From NCBI GenBank assembly GCA_944376205.1, contig CALWBV010000012.1, positions 1 to 42,586 of the forward strand: a stretch of 42,586 nucleotides of DNA, read 5' to 3'. The translations under genes and the position numbers were made by a program. This document shows positions 42,510 to 42,586 of this stretch, piece after piece. The notes below the pieces were generated by a model that saw only the letters and a list, made by a program, of their open reading frames with translations, ran no database searches and was not told where the DNA came from. The DNA is from an uncultured Christensenellaceae bacterium. GTDB lineage: Bacteria; Bacillota; Clostridia; Christensenellales; UBA3700. The stretch's first letter is position 1, and each line of letters opens with the position of its first letter.

Positions 42510-42586
42510 TGGCAGAGAGTGAGGGATTTGTAAGGAGCGGAGCGACGGAATAGCGAGCAAGCGGGTAGCGTCTAGTGTGAGCGTCA
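42510..42586. repeat. 77-bp direct repeat, copy 2 (reaches window end)
   Basis: Exact copy of 42367-42443. It runs to the last base of the window, so its true length and the number of further copies are unknown. Confidence 0.85.

Noticed and set aside
1..42586. CRISPR array, integrase, transposase or phage genes
   Set aside because: No regularly spaced repeats with unique spacers and no reading frame with recombinase, transposase or phage structural motifs were found.

Overview
The window looks like chromosomal DNA of an anaerobic, low-to-mid GC Bacillota (Clostridia-type gut or sediment lineage). The grounds are strong AGGAGG-type ribosome binding sites, consensus TTGACA/TATAAT promoters, an ANTAR regulator beside glutamine synthetase, a split ferredoxin-type glutamate synthase, DapL-type lysine synthesis and a domain-permuted GH3 glucosidase. 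The species cannot be named from sequence alone.

Layout. (1) 1-440: the promoter and first ~80 codons of a transporter-like gene, which then breaks off. (2) ~440-7505: a very AT-rich accessory island. After a decayed minus-strand remnant, one perfect promoter (1002-1030) reads into a probable operon: Sel1-repeat protein (apparent AUA start), radical SAM protein, sialyltransferase-like protein, CMP-sugar cytidylyltransferase, GNAT acetyltransferase, methyltransferase, a 25-codon peptide gene with an ideal RBS, and a radical SAM/SPASM enzyme with an RRE-like N-terminus. The peptide gene lies inside a 174-bp segment bounded by a perfect 15-bp inverted repeat. I read the last part as a candidate RiPP locus, possibly switched by inversion. 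(3) 7506-9382: base composition returns to the chromosomal type with an APH-family kinase and an esterase. (4) 9485-28428: a nitrogen-assimilation block. On the minus strand are gltB1-gltB2-gltB3 (split glutamate synthase), glnA and an ANTAR response regulator. On the plus strand are glnN, asnB, guaA, purF, carA, carB and dapL. Nearly every gene makes or spends glutamine. The divergent gltB and glnN transcripts both start with a small AAAGGY hexaloop hairpin that overlaps a terminator, which suggests antitermination by the neighbouring ANTAR protein. (5) 28443-32066: a three-gene FtsX/LolD-type ABC exporter. (6) 32075-42250: mixed genes: a broken ECF sigma/anti-sigma remnant, AzlCD, two membrane-linked XRE regulators, a secreted protein, a GH3 glucosidase, a PPP-type phosphoesterase, a DUF1292 protein and several unknowns. 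(7) 42336-42586: two 77-bp direct repeats, each beginning with the last 20 nt of a tRNA (antisense, with CCA) and each preceded by a perfect hairpin.

Most gene calls in the nitrogen block rest on clear family motifs. The functions proposed for the island and for the RNA leaders are inference.
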